NCBI GenBank assembly: GCA_050729835.1 | Contig: JBOHLS010000003.1 | Span: 115,194-179,193 of the forward strand | Direction: 5' to 3' | From: REEB95 sp050729835 | GTDB taxonomy: Bacteria > Pseudomonadota > Alphaproteobacteria > ATCC43930 > CGMCC-115725 | Length of the DNA stretch: 64,000 nt | Shown: positions 8,307 to 17,076 of the stretch, piece after piece | Numbering within the stretch: position 1 is the stretch's first letter | How the letters are laid out: every line of letters starts with the position of its first letter | Program-made: the position numbers and the translations under genes | The notes under the pieces: model-generated | Databases searched by the model: none | The model's input: the letters and a program-made list of their open reading frames with translations, nothing else | What the model was told of the DNA's origin: nothing

Positions 8307-9405
8307 CCCGCGCGACAATGTCATCGGCAATCGCTAGCGAACTGGTCAGGCCGGGCGATTCGATGCCGAAGAGATTGACCAGGCCGGCGATGCCGTGGCG
8401 CTCGACGCCGTCAATGCGGAAATCGGCCGCCGGTTCGTCGCGGCTGCTGATCTTGGGCCGGATGCCGGCATAGCCCGGCTGTAGCGCGCCATCCGGCAGG
8501 CCCGGCCAGTATTTGCGGATCGCCGCGTAGAAGCGCGCGCCGCGGCCCAGATCGACCGTGTAATCGATGCCGTCGATCCATTCCGTATCGGGCCCGAAGC
8601 GCCCCTGCCCGGCAAGATCGGGCGTGTAATGAATGCCGAGCCCGGCATGCTCCGGCACCGGATAGACCGGACGCCGGAACGGCGCCTTGCCGGGCAGCGT
8701 GAAATAGACGCCGCGGCAATAATAGTCGCGCGGAATACTGGCCGGCGGCACGCCGTCGAGTCGGCGCGCCACGGCTGGCGCGTAGAGGCCGGCGGCGTTG
8801 ATCAGGACCTCGCATTCGAGCGTCAGCTTTTCGTCGTCGGCGATGTCGAGCGCGAAGCCGCCGCCGGCGCGCATCCGGCCGGATACGACCTCGGCGCGCA
8901 GCGCGACCGTCGCGCCATACGCCTCGGCCTCGCCTTGCAGGCTCAGCATCAGCGCGTGGCTGTCGATCAGCCCGGTGGACGGCGAATGAAAGGCGGCGAC
9001 GCAGGCGAGCGCGGGCTCCAACGCGCGTGCCGCCTTAGCCTCGAGCAGCTCCAGGTCGTCGACGCCATTCGCCTTGGCATGTGCCATCACCTTGGCCAGC
9101 AGCGGCACTTCCGTCTCGTCGGTGGCGACCACCAGCTTGCCGATGCGCCGGGCGGCGATGCCGCGCGCCAAGCAATATTCATAGAGAAGCTTGCGGCCGG
9201 CAACGCAGAATTGCGCCTTGAGACTGTTCGCCGGGTAATAGAGCCCGGCATGGATGATCTCGCTGTTGCGCGACGAGGTGTGCGCGCCGATGTGGCGCTC
9301 TTTCTCGACCACCAGAACGGTCCGGCTGCTCAACGCCAGGGCGCGCGCCACCGCGAGCCCGACCACGCCGGCGCCGATCACCACGCATTCAACCGATTCG
9401 CGCAT
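8257..9405 (-). CDS. FAD-dependent oxidoreductase, L-2-hydroxyglutarate oxidase/DAO-like
   Basis: From ATG 9405 the product is 382 residues. The N-terminus is a Rossmann FAD site (VVIGAGVVGLAVARAL, GxGxxG at 11-16, acidic Glu34 for the ribose), followed by SSRNSEIIHAGLYYP. That last segment is characteristic of the LhgO group within the D-amino-acid-oxidase superfamily, which oxidises L-2-hydroxyglutarate and passes electrons on to quinone. The C-terminal FAD motif is GIESPGLTSSLAIAD. The exact substrate is inferred. The last 16 codons lie antisense to the PCu(A)C-like gene. The frame is open for 316 more codons upstream, but that part is a shadow of the EamA gene. Confidence 0.85.
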   Translation of the reverse strand: MRESVECVVIGAGVVGLAVARALALSSRTVLVVEKERHIGAHTSSRNSEIIHAGLYYPANSLKAQFCVAGRKLLYEYCLARGIAARRIGKLVVATDETEVPLLAKVMAHAKANGVDDLELLEAKAARALEPALACVAAFHSPSTGLIDSHALMLSLQGEAEAYGATVALRAEVVSGRMRAGGGFALDIADDEKLTLECEVLINAAGLYAPAVARRLDGVPPASIPRDYYCRGVYFTLPGKAPFRRPVYPVPEHAGLGIHYTPDLAGQGRFGPDTEWIDGIDYTVDLGRGARFYAAIRKYWPGLPDGALQPGYAGIRPKISSRDEPAADFRIDGVERHGIAGLVNLFGIESPGLTSSLAIADDIVARVNAPVSAPPVRARPPP

Positions 9406-9436
9406 GTGTGTTCCCTGCAATCCCATCATGCCGCGA

Positions 9437-9465
9437 TTGACGCAGCGGCGCGAGACCGACAATCT
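9437..9465 (+). promoter_or_regulatory. Weak candidate promoter for the EamA transporter gene
   Basis: TTGACG at 9437-9442 and CAATCT at 9460-9465 are 17 bases apart in the 84-base space between two divergent genes. The -35 is good and the -10 is poor. Confidence 0.3.
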
Positions 9466-9489
9466 CCGGCGACATCTCCGAGAGCGTCC

Positions 9490-10437
9490 ATGCCCGCCGC
9501 GCCCGCGCACAGTCGTCCCATCAGCCGCATCGAGGTGCTTTATCCTTATCTGCTGTTGACGCTGTGCAACCTGTTCTGGTCGGGTAACTGGGTGCTCGGC
9601 CGCGCCGCACACGACGTCGTCCCGCCGGTCGCCTTGACCTTCGGGCGGTGGACGATCTCGGCGATCTGTCTCGCGCCGCTGGCAATCCCGCGGCTCAAAG
9701 GCAAAGGCCCGGTGCTGCGCCAGCATTGGCTGCTGATCGCGACGCTCGGCTTTCTCGGCCTCGGCTTCTTCCAGATCGCGATTTACACCGGCCTGCGTTA
9801 CACCACCGCGATCAACGCGGTGCTGATGAACTCGGCCGCGCCGCTCTACATCATCGCGATCTCGTGGCTGCTCGACGGCGAGACGGTGACGCCGCGCCAG
9901 CTCCTTGGCATGGTGCTGTCGTTTTGCGGCATCATTGTCATCATCACCCGCGGCCGGTTCGAGCAGCTTCTCCATCTGCAGTTCAATATCGGGGACCTGA
10001 TCATCCTGCTCACCATGCCGACCTGGGGCCTCTATTGCGTGCTGTTGCGCCGCGCGCCCAAATCGCTCGACACACTGGGATTCCTCTTTGCCATCAATAT
10101 CGCCGGCTTGGTGATGACGGCGCCGGCGCTGGCGGTCGAAGCGATCTTCATTCGCCTGCCGCAACCGACGCCGCTGGCCGGATTCGCCGTGCTGTATACC
10201 GGCGTGTTCGCCTCGTTCCTGGCGTATATCTGCTGGAACAAGGGCGTCGAAATGGTGGGCGCCAATCGCGCCGGCTTCACCTCGCATTTGCTGCCGGCCT
10301 TCGCCACCGTGCTGGCGGTGTTCACGCTCGGCGAGGAGCTGCACGTCTATCACGTCGTCGGCATCGCCATCGTGCTGTTCGGCGTCTGGCTGGCGACCAG
10401 CGCCCGCAGCAAGCCGATCGCCGCGCCGATGGACTAG
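9490..10437 (+). CDS. EamA/DMT-family transporter (drug/metabolite exporter)
   Basis: The 315-residue product is an inner-membrane protein with about ten hydrophobic helices in two homologous halves, the EamA (DUF6) layout. Recognisable family segments are LFWSGNWVLGRAA in the first helix, RYTTAINAVLMNSAAPLYI at the end of the first half and ANRAGFTSHLLPAFATVLAV in the second. These transporters usually export amino acids or other small metabolites; the substrate cannot be told from sequence. The start is ATG 9490. It converges on the oxoprolinase gene with 9 bases between the stop codons. Confidence 0.9.
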   Translation: MPAAPAHSRPISRIEVLYPYLLLTLCNLFWSGNWVLGRAAHDVVPPVALTFGRWTISAICLAPLAIPRLKGKGPVLRQHWLLIATLGFLGLGFFQIAIYTGLRYTTAINAVLMNSAAPLYIIAISWLLDGETVTPRQLLGMVLSFCGIIVIITRGRFEQLLHLQFNIGDLIILLTMPTWGLYCVLLRRAPKSLDTLGFLFAINIAGLVMTAPALAVEAIFIRLPQPTPLAGFAVLYTGVFASFLAYICWNKGVEMVGANRAGFTSHLLPAFATVLAVFTLGEELHVYHVVGIAIVLFGVWLATSARSKPIAAPMD

Positions 10438-10446
10438 CGTCGGCGC

Positions 10447-13400
10447 TCAGGCTTTGCCGTAGCCGCCGCCACCCGGCGTTTCGAGCACGAAGACGTCGCC
10501 CGGCCCGACCGCGATCACCTGGGTGCCGCCAAAATCCTCGCGCGCGCCGGTGGATCGCTCGAGCCAATTGCGTGCCGGCGCGGCGGACACCCCACCCGCC
10601 AGCCCGAAGGGCGCGATGCGACGCCGGTCGCCGAGGATCGCCGCCGTCATCGCCTCACGGAAGCGGATGCGGCGCACCGCGCCGTCGCCGCCGCGCCATT
10701 GTCCCGCCCCGCCGGAACCGCGGCGGATGGCGAAGCTTTCGAGCAGTACCGGAAAGCGCCACTCCAGCACCTCGGGGTCGGTCAGGCGTGAATTGGTCAT
10801 GTGGGTGTGGACGGCAGCCGCGCCGGCAAACCCCGGACCGGCGCCGGCGCCGCCGCAGACTGTCTCGTAGTATTGGTAGCGCGCGGTGCCGAAGGTGAAA
10901 TTGTTCATCGTGCCCTGAGACGCCGCCAGGGCGTTGAGCGCGGCATAGAGCGCGTCGGTGATACACTGTGAGGTCTCGACGTTGCCCGCCACCACCGCGG
11001 CGGGATAGCGCGGGCTCAGCATCGAGCCCGGCGGGATGCGAATATCGATCGGTACCAGGCAGCCGGCATTCATCGGAATCTCAGCGTCGACCAGCGTGCG
11101 GAAGACGTAGAGCACCGCCGCCTTGCAGACCGCCTCGGGCGCGTTGAAGTTGGTTTCGAGTTGCGGGCTGGTGCCGAAAAAATCGACGACCGCGCGCCGC
11201 GCCGCCCGGTCGATCGTCACCTTGACGCGGATGACCGCGCCTGAGTCCATCTCGCATGCGTATTCACCGCCATTAAGGCGCCCGAGCACCTGGCGCACCG
11301 CCTCGGCGGCGTTGTCCTGCACATGACGCATATAGGCTTCGACCGTGTCGCGGCCGAAATGGCGCACCATGCCTTGCAGCTTCTGCACACCCTTCGCGCA
11401 GGCGGCGATTTGCGCCTTGAAGTCGCCGAGGTTTTGCTCGGGGTTGCGTGCGGGGTATTGGCCGCCGGCGAGCAACGCACGGATTTCGGCCTCGCGGAAG
11501 CGGCCGGCATCGACCAGGAGGAAATTGTCGATCAGCACGCCTTCTTCCTCGATGGTGCGGCTCAATGGCGGCATCGAACCGGGCGTGATGCCGCCGATAT
11601 CCGCCTGGTGACCGCGCGACGCGACATAGAACAGCACATCGTCGTTCCCCGTATCGCTTTCGGCGAAGACCGGCGTGATCACCGTGACGTCGGGCAGATG
11701 CGTGCCGCCGTTATAGGGCGCGTTCAGCACGTAAACGTCGCCGCGCTTGATGCCGCGGCCGTCGGCCCGATTGGCGCGGGCGCGAATGACGCTGGCGACG
11801 CTTTCGCCCATCGAGCCCAGATGCACCGGCATGTGCGGCGCGTTGGCGATCAGCGCGCCGGCGCGATCGAATAGCGCGCAAGAGAAATCGAGGCGCTCCT
11901 TGATGTTGACGGAATAGGCCGTGTTCTGCAGCGCGACGCCCATCTGCTCGGCGATCGACATGAAAAGGTTGTTGAACACTTCGAGCATCACCGGATCGAC
12001 GTCGGTGCCGATCGCGACCGCCCGCGGCCGCGGCGCCACACGCTCGAGCACCAGGTTGCGGCGCGCGTCGAGGCGCGCGCGCCAGCCCGACTCGACCACG
12101 GTGGTGGCGGTGTCCTCGACGACGACCGCCGGACCGTCGATCGCCTGGCCAGGCGCCAGCGTGGCACGCGCATAGACCGGCGCTGCCCAGGTCTTGCCGG
12201 CGGTGAAGACGCCGACGTGATCGAGCGACCGCGGATCAGAACCGTCGCTGGCGGCATCGACGGCGCGATCGTCGGCGCCGCCGGCCGCGCCGATCGCTTC
12301 GACGCCAAGCGATTCGATGACGAGCGGCTTGTCGGCGACGACGAAGCCATAGCGCTGCTTGTGCACCGCCGAGAAGTTCGCGTGCAATCGGTCGGCGTCG
12401 CCGTAATCGACTACCAGCGGCACGTCGGTGCCTTCGTATTTGACGTGCGCCTTGCGCAGCACGGTGACATCCACCGCGGGAATGCCCTGTGCCGCAAGTT
12501 CGGCCGCGGCGGCCGTGGCCAGCGCGCCGAGGATCCGCTCGAAATCCGCCACCGCCGCCGGCGTAAGCGGCATTTCGACCGCCTGTTCCTTGAGACTACG
12601 CAGATCGGCGAGACCCATGCCGTAGGCCGAGAGCACACCGGCGAGCGGGTGGATCATGATCCGGGTCATGCCGAGCGCGTCGGCGACCTGGCAGGCGTGC
12701 TGACCGCCGGCGCCGCCGAAGCAGCAGAGCGTGTATTCGGTGAGGTCGTAGCCGCGCTCGATCGAGATCTGCTTGATGGCGTTGGCCATGTTCTCGACGG
12801 CGATCTTGACAAAGCCGTCGGCCACCTCCGCCGACGAACGGCGATTGCCAGTGGCGCGCGCGATGGTCTCGGCGAGAGCGGCGAACGCGCGTTCGACCGC
12901 GTCGTGGTCAAGCGGCTGATTGCCGTCCGGCCCGAAGACATGCGGAAAGAAACGCGGCTGGATCTTACCCAGCATGACGTTGCAGTCGGTCACGGTCAGC
13001 GGGCCGCCGCCGCGGTAGCAGGCCGGGCCCGGAACGGCGCCAGCGGAATCCGGCCCGACGCGATAGCGCGCGCCGTCGAATGCGCAGATCGAGCCGCCGC
13101 CCGCCGCCACTGTGTTGATCTGCATCATCGGCGCTCGCAGCCGAACGCCCGCGACCTGGGTCTCGAAGCTGCGCTCGTATTCGCCGGCGTAATGCGACAC
13201 GTCGGTCGAGGTGCCGCCCATGTCGAAGGCGATGATCTTGTCGAAGCCGGCGAGTGCGGCGACGCGCGCCGCGCCGACGATGCCGCCCGCCGGACCGGAG
13301 AGAATCGCATCCTTACCTTGGAAGCGGCGCGCATCGACCAGGCCGCCGTTGGACTGCATGAAGAAGAGGCGCAAATCGCCGAGCGCGGCGGCCACCTGGT

Positions 13401-14067
13401 CGACATAACGGCGCAGGATCGGCGACAGGTAGGCGTCGACCACCGTGGTGTCGCCGCGGCTCACCAGCTTCATCAGCGGGCTGACCGCATGGCTGGCCGA
13501 GACCTGGGCGAAGCCGGCGCGGCGCGCGACTTCGGCGACCGCGCGTTCGTGCGCCGGATAGCGGTAGCCGTGCATGAAGACGATGGCGGCGCTATTGCAG
13601 CCGGCGTCGCGGGCAGCCCGCAGTTCGGCTGCGACGTAGCCGAGATCGGGCGCGCGCAGCACCTCGCCTTCGGCGGTCACACGCTCGTCGACCTCGATCA
13701 CCCGTTCGTAGACCAGATCAGGCAGGACGATGCGACGCTCGAACAGCTTGGGCCGGTTCTGGTAGCCGATGCGCAACGCGTCGCCGAAGCCCTTGGTGAT
13801 CACTAGGACGGTGCGTTCGCCTTTGCGCTCGAGCAGCGCGTTGGTCGCGACCGTGGTGCCCATCTTGACCGCCTCGATGGCGCCGGGCGGCAGCTTCGCG
13901 TTGGGCGCGATCCCCAGAATCGCACGGATGCCGGCGACGGCGGCATCGCGATAGCGGCCGGGATTCTCGGACAGCAGCTTGCGGGTGACGAGCGTGCCGT
14001 CGGGCCGCCGCGCCACGATGTCGGTGAACGTGCCACCGCGGTCGATCCAGAATTGCCAGCCCGCCAT
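10447..14067 (-). CDS. Fused hydantoinase A/B, ATP-dependent 5-oxoprolinase-like
   Basis: The protein is 1206 residues from ATG 14067. The first half is HyuA-like with an ASKHA-type ATP fold: WIDRGGTFTDIVARR at 8-22 and the second phosphate loop FDMGGTSTDVS. The second half, beginning near residue 690 with VDPVMLEVFNNLF, is HyuB-like and ends in GGGGYGK. Fusion of both halves in one chain is the arrangement of 5-oxoprolinases, which open 5-oxo-L-proline to glutamate at the cost of ATP. Related fused enzymes act on hydantoins, and single-residue specificity cannot be judged here. Seventeen bases upstream lies a 46-codon membrane ORF in the same direction that is likely co-transcribed. Confidence 0.88.
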   Translation of the reverse strand: MAGWQFWIDRGGTFTDIVARRPDGTLVTRKLLSENPGRYRDAAVAGIRAILGIAPNAKLPPGAIEAVKMGTTVATNALLERKGERTVLVITKGFGDALRIGYQNRPKLFERRIVLPDLVYERVIEVDERVTAEGEVLRAPDLGYVAAELRAARDAGCNSAAIVFMHGYRYPAHERAVAEVARRAGFAQVSASHAVSPLMKLVSRGDTTVVDAYLSPILRRYVDQVAAALGDLRLFFMQSNGGLVDARRFQGKDAILSGPAGGIVGAARVAALAGFDKIIAFDMGGTSTDVSHYAGEYERSFETQVAGVRLRAPMMQINTVAAGGGSICAFDGARYRVGPDSAGAVPGPACYRGGGPLTVTDCNVMLGKIQPRFFPHVFGPDGNQPLDHDAVERAFAALAETIARATGNRRSSAEVADGFVKIAVENMANAIKQISIERGYDLTEYTLCCFGGAGGQHACQVADALGMTRIMIHPLAGVLSAYGMGLADLRSLKEQAVEMPLTPAAVADFERILGALATAAAAELAAQGIPAVDVTVLRKAHVKYEGTDVPLVVDYGDADRLHANFSAVHKQRYGFVVADKPLVIESLGVEAIGAAGGADDRAVDAASDGSDPRSLDHVGVFTAGKTWAAPVYARATLAPGQAIDGPAVVVEDTATTVVESGWRARLDARRNLVLERVAPRPRAVAIGTDVDPVMLEVFNNLFMSIAEQMGVALQNTAYSVNIKERLDFSCALFDRAGALIANAPHMPVHLGSMGESVASVIRARANRADGRGIKRGDVYVLNAPYNGGTHLPDVTVITPVFAESDTGNDDVLFYVASRGHQADIGGITPGSMPPLSRTIEEEGVLIDNFLLVDAGRFREAEIRALLAGGQYPARNPEQNLGDFKAQIAACAKGVQKLQGMVRHFGRDTVEAYMRHVQDNAAEAVRQVLGRLNGGEYACEMDSGAVIRVKVTIDRAARRAVVDFFGTSPQLETNFNAPEAVCKAAVLYVFRTLVDAEIPMNAGCLVPIDIRIPPGSMLSPRYPAAVVAGNVETSQCITDALYAALNALAASQGTMNNFTFGTARYQYYETVCGGAGAGPGFAGAAAVHTHMTNSRLTDPEVLEWRFPVLLESFAIRRGSGGAGQWRGGDGAVRRIRFREAMTAAILGDRRRIAPFGLAGGVSAAPARNWLERSTGAREDFGGTQVIAVGPGDVFVLETPGGGGYGKA

Positions 14068-14083
14068 CGGCGCGCGGCGGGCG

Positions 14084-14224
14084 TCAGTGGTGGCTTGAGC
14101 CGTGACCGTGCGGCGCGGCAGCGCCCGCTTCGCCGTGATCGCCACGGCCGGGGATGGCGAACAGGCACAGCGCGATGAGCGCGGAGCCGAGAACGTAGAA
14201 CAACAACGCGAGCGCGAAGGACAT
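14084..14224 (-). CDS. Small membrane protein with a His-rich tail (46 aa), unrecognised
   Basis: A short open frame directly upstream of the oxoprolinase gene on the same strand. ATG 14224 is preceded by GGAGG five bases upstream, a near-perfect ribosome site; an in-frame ATG at 14236 lacks this. The peptide has one strongly hydrophobic helix (about residues 2-28, FALALLFYVLGSALIALCLF) and then a short hydrophilic tail, PGRGDHGEAGAAAPHGHGSSHH, of which the last six residues are GHGSSHH-like and contain four of the six tail histidines. I do not recognise a family. It may be a metal-binding or complex-associated micropeptide. A chance frame is possible, but the ribosome site, helix and position argue for a gene. 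Confidence 0.6.
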   Translation of the reverse strand: MSFALALLFYVLGSALIALCLFAIPGRGDHGEAGAAAPHGHGSSHH

Positions 14225-14293
14225 GTCGGCCTCCATTGGCCAGGAGATCATGGCTGCTGGCAAGGGTTTCCGCTAGGCTCTCGCGCGGCGGCC

Positions 14294-14989
14294 ATGCAGA
14301 TTGTCGAACGCCCTTCGCCCAGCCACGATGCCCGCACGAGCGGCGTCGATATGCTGATCATTCATTACACCGGAATGCGTGATCAGGCGGCGACGCTGGC
14401 GCGGTTGACCGATCCGGCCGCCAAAGTCAGCGCGCATTATCTGATCGACGAAGACGGCACGGTCGGCCGCCTAGTGCCGGAAGATCGACGTGCCTGGCAT
14501 GCCGGCGTGTCCTTTTGGCGCGGCCGCAGCGACATCAACGGCGCCTCGATCGGCATCGAACTGGTCAATCCTGGCCACGATTTCGGTTATCGTGATTTCC
14601 CGCCGGCGCAGATGGAGGCGCTCGCCGCGCTCGCCACCGACATCCGGCAACGGCACCGGATTCCGGACCGCTACGTGCTCGGCCATTCCGACGTCGCAAT
14701 CGGCCGCAAACAGGATCCGGGCGAGCGTTTCGACTGGCAGTGGCTGGCGCGGCGCGGTATCGGCCTTTGGCCCGATTTCGCCGGTGGACCGCTGGCTGGC
14801 GACATCGCCCTGCTCCAACGCAATCTCGCCAAGTTCGGCTACGACTGTCCGCAGAGCGGGACGCTCGACGAGGCGACGCGCGCTACCGTCCGCGCCTTTC
14901 ATCTCCACTTCCGGTCCCAACATTGCGACGGCATACCCGACCAGGAAACGCGCCGCCGCGCTGCCGTGCTTGCAGCGATGGTGGTTTGA
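14294..14989 (+). CDS. AmpD/AmiD-like N-acetylmuramoyl-L-alanine amidase with peptidoglycan-binding domain
   Basis: A 231-residue zinc amidase (Amidase_2) that cleaves the bond between muramic acid and the peptide stem. The expected zinc ligands are His24 (IIHYTG), His131 (GHSD) and Asp141 (KQDPG), and Glu89 in IGIELVN is the catalytic acid; their spacing matches AmpD. A C-terminal peptidoglycan-binding helical domain (about 172-225, LLQRNLAKFGYDCPQSGTLD) is added, as in AmiD and alphaproteobacterial AmpD homologues. No signal peptide or lipobox is visible, so a cytoplasmic role in recycling anhydro-muropeptides is likely. Its neighbour is rnpB, followed by the dcw cluster. Confidence 0.92.
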   Translation: MQIVERPSPSHDARTSGVDMLIIHYTGMRDQAATLARLTDPAAKVSAHYLIDEDGTVGRLVPEDRRAWHAGVSFWRGRSDINGASIGIELVNPGHDFGYRDFPPAQMEALAALATDIRQRHRIPDRYVLGHSDVAIGRKQDPGERFDWQWLARRGIGLWPDFAGGPLAGDIALLQRNLAKFGYDCPQSGTLDEATRATVRAFHLHFRSQHCDGIPDQETRRRAAVLAAMVV

Positions 14990-15019
14990 CTTCCGTCGCG
15001 CCACCCCATCTTATGCTTG

Positions 15020-15413
15020 GACCAGACGGCCGGATGGCCGCTCTCCGTCGCGAGACGGGGGGAGGAAAGTCCGGGCTCCACGGAGACACGATGCCGGCTA
15101 ACGCCCGGCGGGGGCGACCCCAGGGACAGTGCCACAGAAACACACCGCCTAAGCCCTTTGGGGCCGGCAAGGGTGAAATGGTGCGGTAAGAGCGCACCGC
15201 GTCGCCGGTAACGGCGGCGGCAGGGCAAACCCCATCGGGAGCAAGACCAAGTAGGGACGGCATGCCCGTAAGTCTTTGTATTTACAGGGCTAGGCGGGTT
15301 TCCGAGGCCGCCGTCCGGGTCGGTCGCGTGAGGCGTCCGGTAACGGGCGTCCCAGATGAATGGCCATCCCCTGCGCGAGCGGGGACAGAACCCGGCTTAC
15401 AGGCCGTCTGGTC
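15020..15413 (+). ncRNA. rnpB: RNase P RNA (M1 RNA, bacterial type A)
   Basis: The catalytic RNA of RNase P, which trims the 5' leader from tRNA precursors. The universally conserved core GGAGGAAAGTCCGGGCTCC starts at 15059, the ACAGAAA element follows near 15134, AGATGAATGGCC lies near 15353, and the 3' core AGAACCCGGCTTACAG near 15387. The ends GACCAGACGGCC (15020) and GGCCGTCTGGTC (15402-15413) pair to form helix P1, which fixes the boundaries within a few bases. Length is about 394 nt, normal for alphaproteobacteria. No protein gene should be called here, although open frames cross it. Confidence 0.95.
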
Positions 15414-15564
15414 CTTTCACCATTTTGTTCTTTATATGTTCTGATTTTCTCAAGTCATCGCGGATGATCGTCTGGATCACAGCGAATCGACGACTGAGGT
15501 TCGTCTAAATTGACCTGGAAACGATAGCTAACTTACGGATTTATACGGGAAAATCATTTGACCG
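15414..15564 (+). other. Spacer between rnpB and the MraZ box
   Basis: An AT-richer stretch than its surroundings. It contains two TTGACC hexamers (15510-15515 and 15558-15563) that could be -35 elements, but neither has a convincing -10 at 16-18 bases. No hairpin followed by a T-run is seen after rnpB, and no ORF with a ribosome site. Confidence 0.4.
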
Positions 15565-15602
15565 CCCATTTAATCCCATGTTATCCCATGCAGTCCCATA
15601 AT
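15565..15602 (+). promoter_or_regulatory. MraZ operator with four 10-bp-spaced repeats and overlapping -10
   Basis: CCCAT occurs at 15565, 15575, 15585 and 15595, exactly 10 bases apart; on the other strand this reads ATGGG. MraZ is known to bind TGGG-type repeats spaced this way upstream of its own gene. CATAAT at 15597-15602 (five of six -10 consensus positions) overlaps the last repeat, so bound MraZ would block the promoter. About 80 bases of leader follow before mraZ. Confidence 0.8.
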
Positions 15603-15682
15603 CGTGCCTGCGCCGCCGCTCTGCAGGTCTCCGGGACGTCGGCGCCAAAGAGGCGCGGGGGCGCCGTTTCGGGAGCGAAGCG

Positions 15683-16135
15683 TTGGCGGTTTTTCTTTCG
15701 ACCTACGTCAACAAGATCGACCGCAAGGGCCGGATTTCGGTGCCGGCGGCGTTTCGCGCCGCACTGGCGCCGACCGGCTCCAAAGGCATCGTCGCCTATC
15801 GCGCGGTGAAGCTGACCGCGATCGAGGTCAGCGGCCTCGACCGCGCCGAAAACCTGTCGCGCCGCATCGATCGGCTGCCCGAATTGTCGGACGAGCGCGA
15901 TGCGCTGTCGGCTATTCTCGGCGAACTGCGACCGCTCGATTTCGACGGCGAAGGCCGCATCGTTCTGCCGGCCGATCTCGCCCGCCACGCCGATCTATCG
16001 GGCACTGCGGTGTTCGTCGGCTGCGGGCCGACGTTCCAGATCTGGGAGCCCGAACGTTTCCGCCGGCACCAGGAAGAGATGCGTGCGCGCATCCGCGAAC
16101 GCGGGTTGACGCTGCCGCCCGACGAGACGCAATGA
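15683..16135 (+). CDS. mraZ: Transcriptional regulator MraZ
   Basis: MraZ is the DNA-binding repressor at the head of the division/cell-wall cluster. The 150-residue product has two AbrB-like swapped-hairpin repeats, each with the family DxxxR motif: IDRKGRISVPAAFR near residues 11-24 and FDGEGRIVLPADL near 87-99. I start it at TTG 15683, giving MAVFLSTYVNKID, with GGGAG upstream; no ATG fits. Its own four-copy binding box lies 83-118 bases upstream. It overlaps rsmH by 4 bases (ATGA). Confidence 0.95.
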   Translation: MAVFLSTYVNKIDRKGRISVPAAFRAALAPTGSKGIVAYRAVKLTAIEVSGLDRAENLSRRIDRLPELSDERDALSAILGELRPLDFDGEGRIVLPADLARHADLSGTAVFVGCGPTFQIWEPERFRRHQEEMRARIRERGLTLPPDETQ

Positions 16136-17076
16136 GCGCGCCGCACATCCCCGTCCTGCTCGCCGAAGTTGTCGCCGCCCTGGCGCCGCGCGACGGCGCG
16201 GTTTACCTCGACGGCACCTTCGGCGCCGGCGGCGCGAGCCGCGCGCTGCTCGATACCGCCGCGTGCCGCGTCGTTGCCTTCGATCGCGATCCGGCGGCCA
16301 TCACGGCTGGTGGCGCGCTCGCGGCGGGTTATCGCGGCCGGCTGACGCTGATCGAGGGGCGCTTTTCCGAGATGGAAACGCTGCTCAAGCCGCTCGGCGT
16401 CGATGCGGTTTCGGGCGTGGCGCTCGATCTCGGCGTGTCGTCGATGCAGCTCGACGACGCCGTGCGTGGCTTCTCGTTTCGCGCCGACGGGCCGCTCGAT
16501 ATGCGCATGTCGCAGCACGGCGAGAGTGCCGCCGACCTCGTCAATCGCCTGTCCGAGGCCGAACTCGTCCAGATCATCCGCGACTTCGGTGAGGAGCGCT
16601 TCGCCCGTCGGGTCGCGCGCGCCATCCTCGCCGTCCGCAAGGCGACGCCGATCACCCGCACCAACGAACTCGCCGCGCTGGTGCGCCGCTCGGTCCCCAC
16701 CGCCGGTACGATCGACGCGGCGACGCGGACATTCCAGGCGATGCGCATCGCGGTTAACGACGAGCTCGGCGAGCTCGATCGCGGCCTGCTCGCGGCCGAA
16801 CGACTGCTGGCGCCCGGCGGCCGGCTGGCGGTGATCTCGTTCCATTCGCTCGAGGATCGCCGGGTCAAATCGTTCCTGCGTACGCGTGCGGGCCAGGCGC
16901 CGCGCGGCACCCGGCATCTGCCAGCGACGCGCGAGCGCGAGCCCAGCTTCCGCTTGCTGACGCCCAAACCGGTGACGCCGTCGGCCACCGAGATCGTGCT
17001 CAACCCGCGCGCGCGCTCGGCGCGGCTGCGTACCGCCGAGCGCACGGCCGCCCCGGCCTGGGGAGAGGCCGCATGA
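16132..17076 (+). CDS. rsmH: 16S rRNA m4C1402 N4-methyltransferase RsmH (MraW)
   Basis: RsmH methylates the exocyclic amine of C1402 in the decoding centre of 16S rRNA, using SAM. The 314-residue product opens with HIPVLLAEVV and carries the SAM-binding motif YLDGTFGAGGAS near residues 24-35. The LDLGVSSMQLDDAVRGFSFR block near 102-121 is diagnostic, as is VISFHSLEDRRVK near 233-245. The start ATG overlaps the mraZ stop. The open frame extends far upstream through mraZ, but that part is a shadow. Confidence 0.97.
   Translation: MSAPHIPVLLAEVVAALAPRDGAVYLDGTFGAGGASRALLDTAACRVVAFDRDPAAITAGGALAAGYRGRLTLIEGRFSEMETLLKPLGVDAVSGVALDLGVSSMQLDDAVRGFSFRADGPLDMRMSQHGESAADLVNRLSEAELVQIIRDFGEERFARRVARAILAVRKATPITRTNELAALVRRSVPTAGTIDAATRTFQAMRIAVNDELGELDRGLLAAERLLAPGGRLAVISFHSLEDRRVKSFLRTRAGQAPRGTRHLPATREREPSFRLLTPKPVTPSATEIVLNPRARSARLRTAERTAAPAWGEAA

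Noticed and set aside
14883..15263. Open frames crossing the RNase P RNA gene
   Set aside because: The region is fixed as rnpB by conserved core elements and the P1 pairing, so the frames are accidental.
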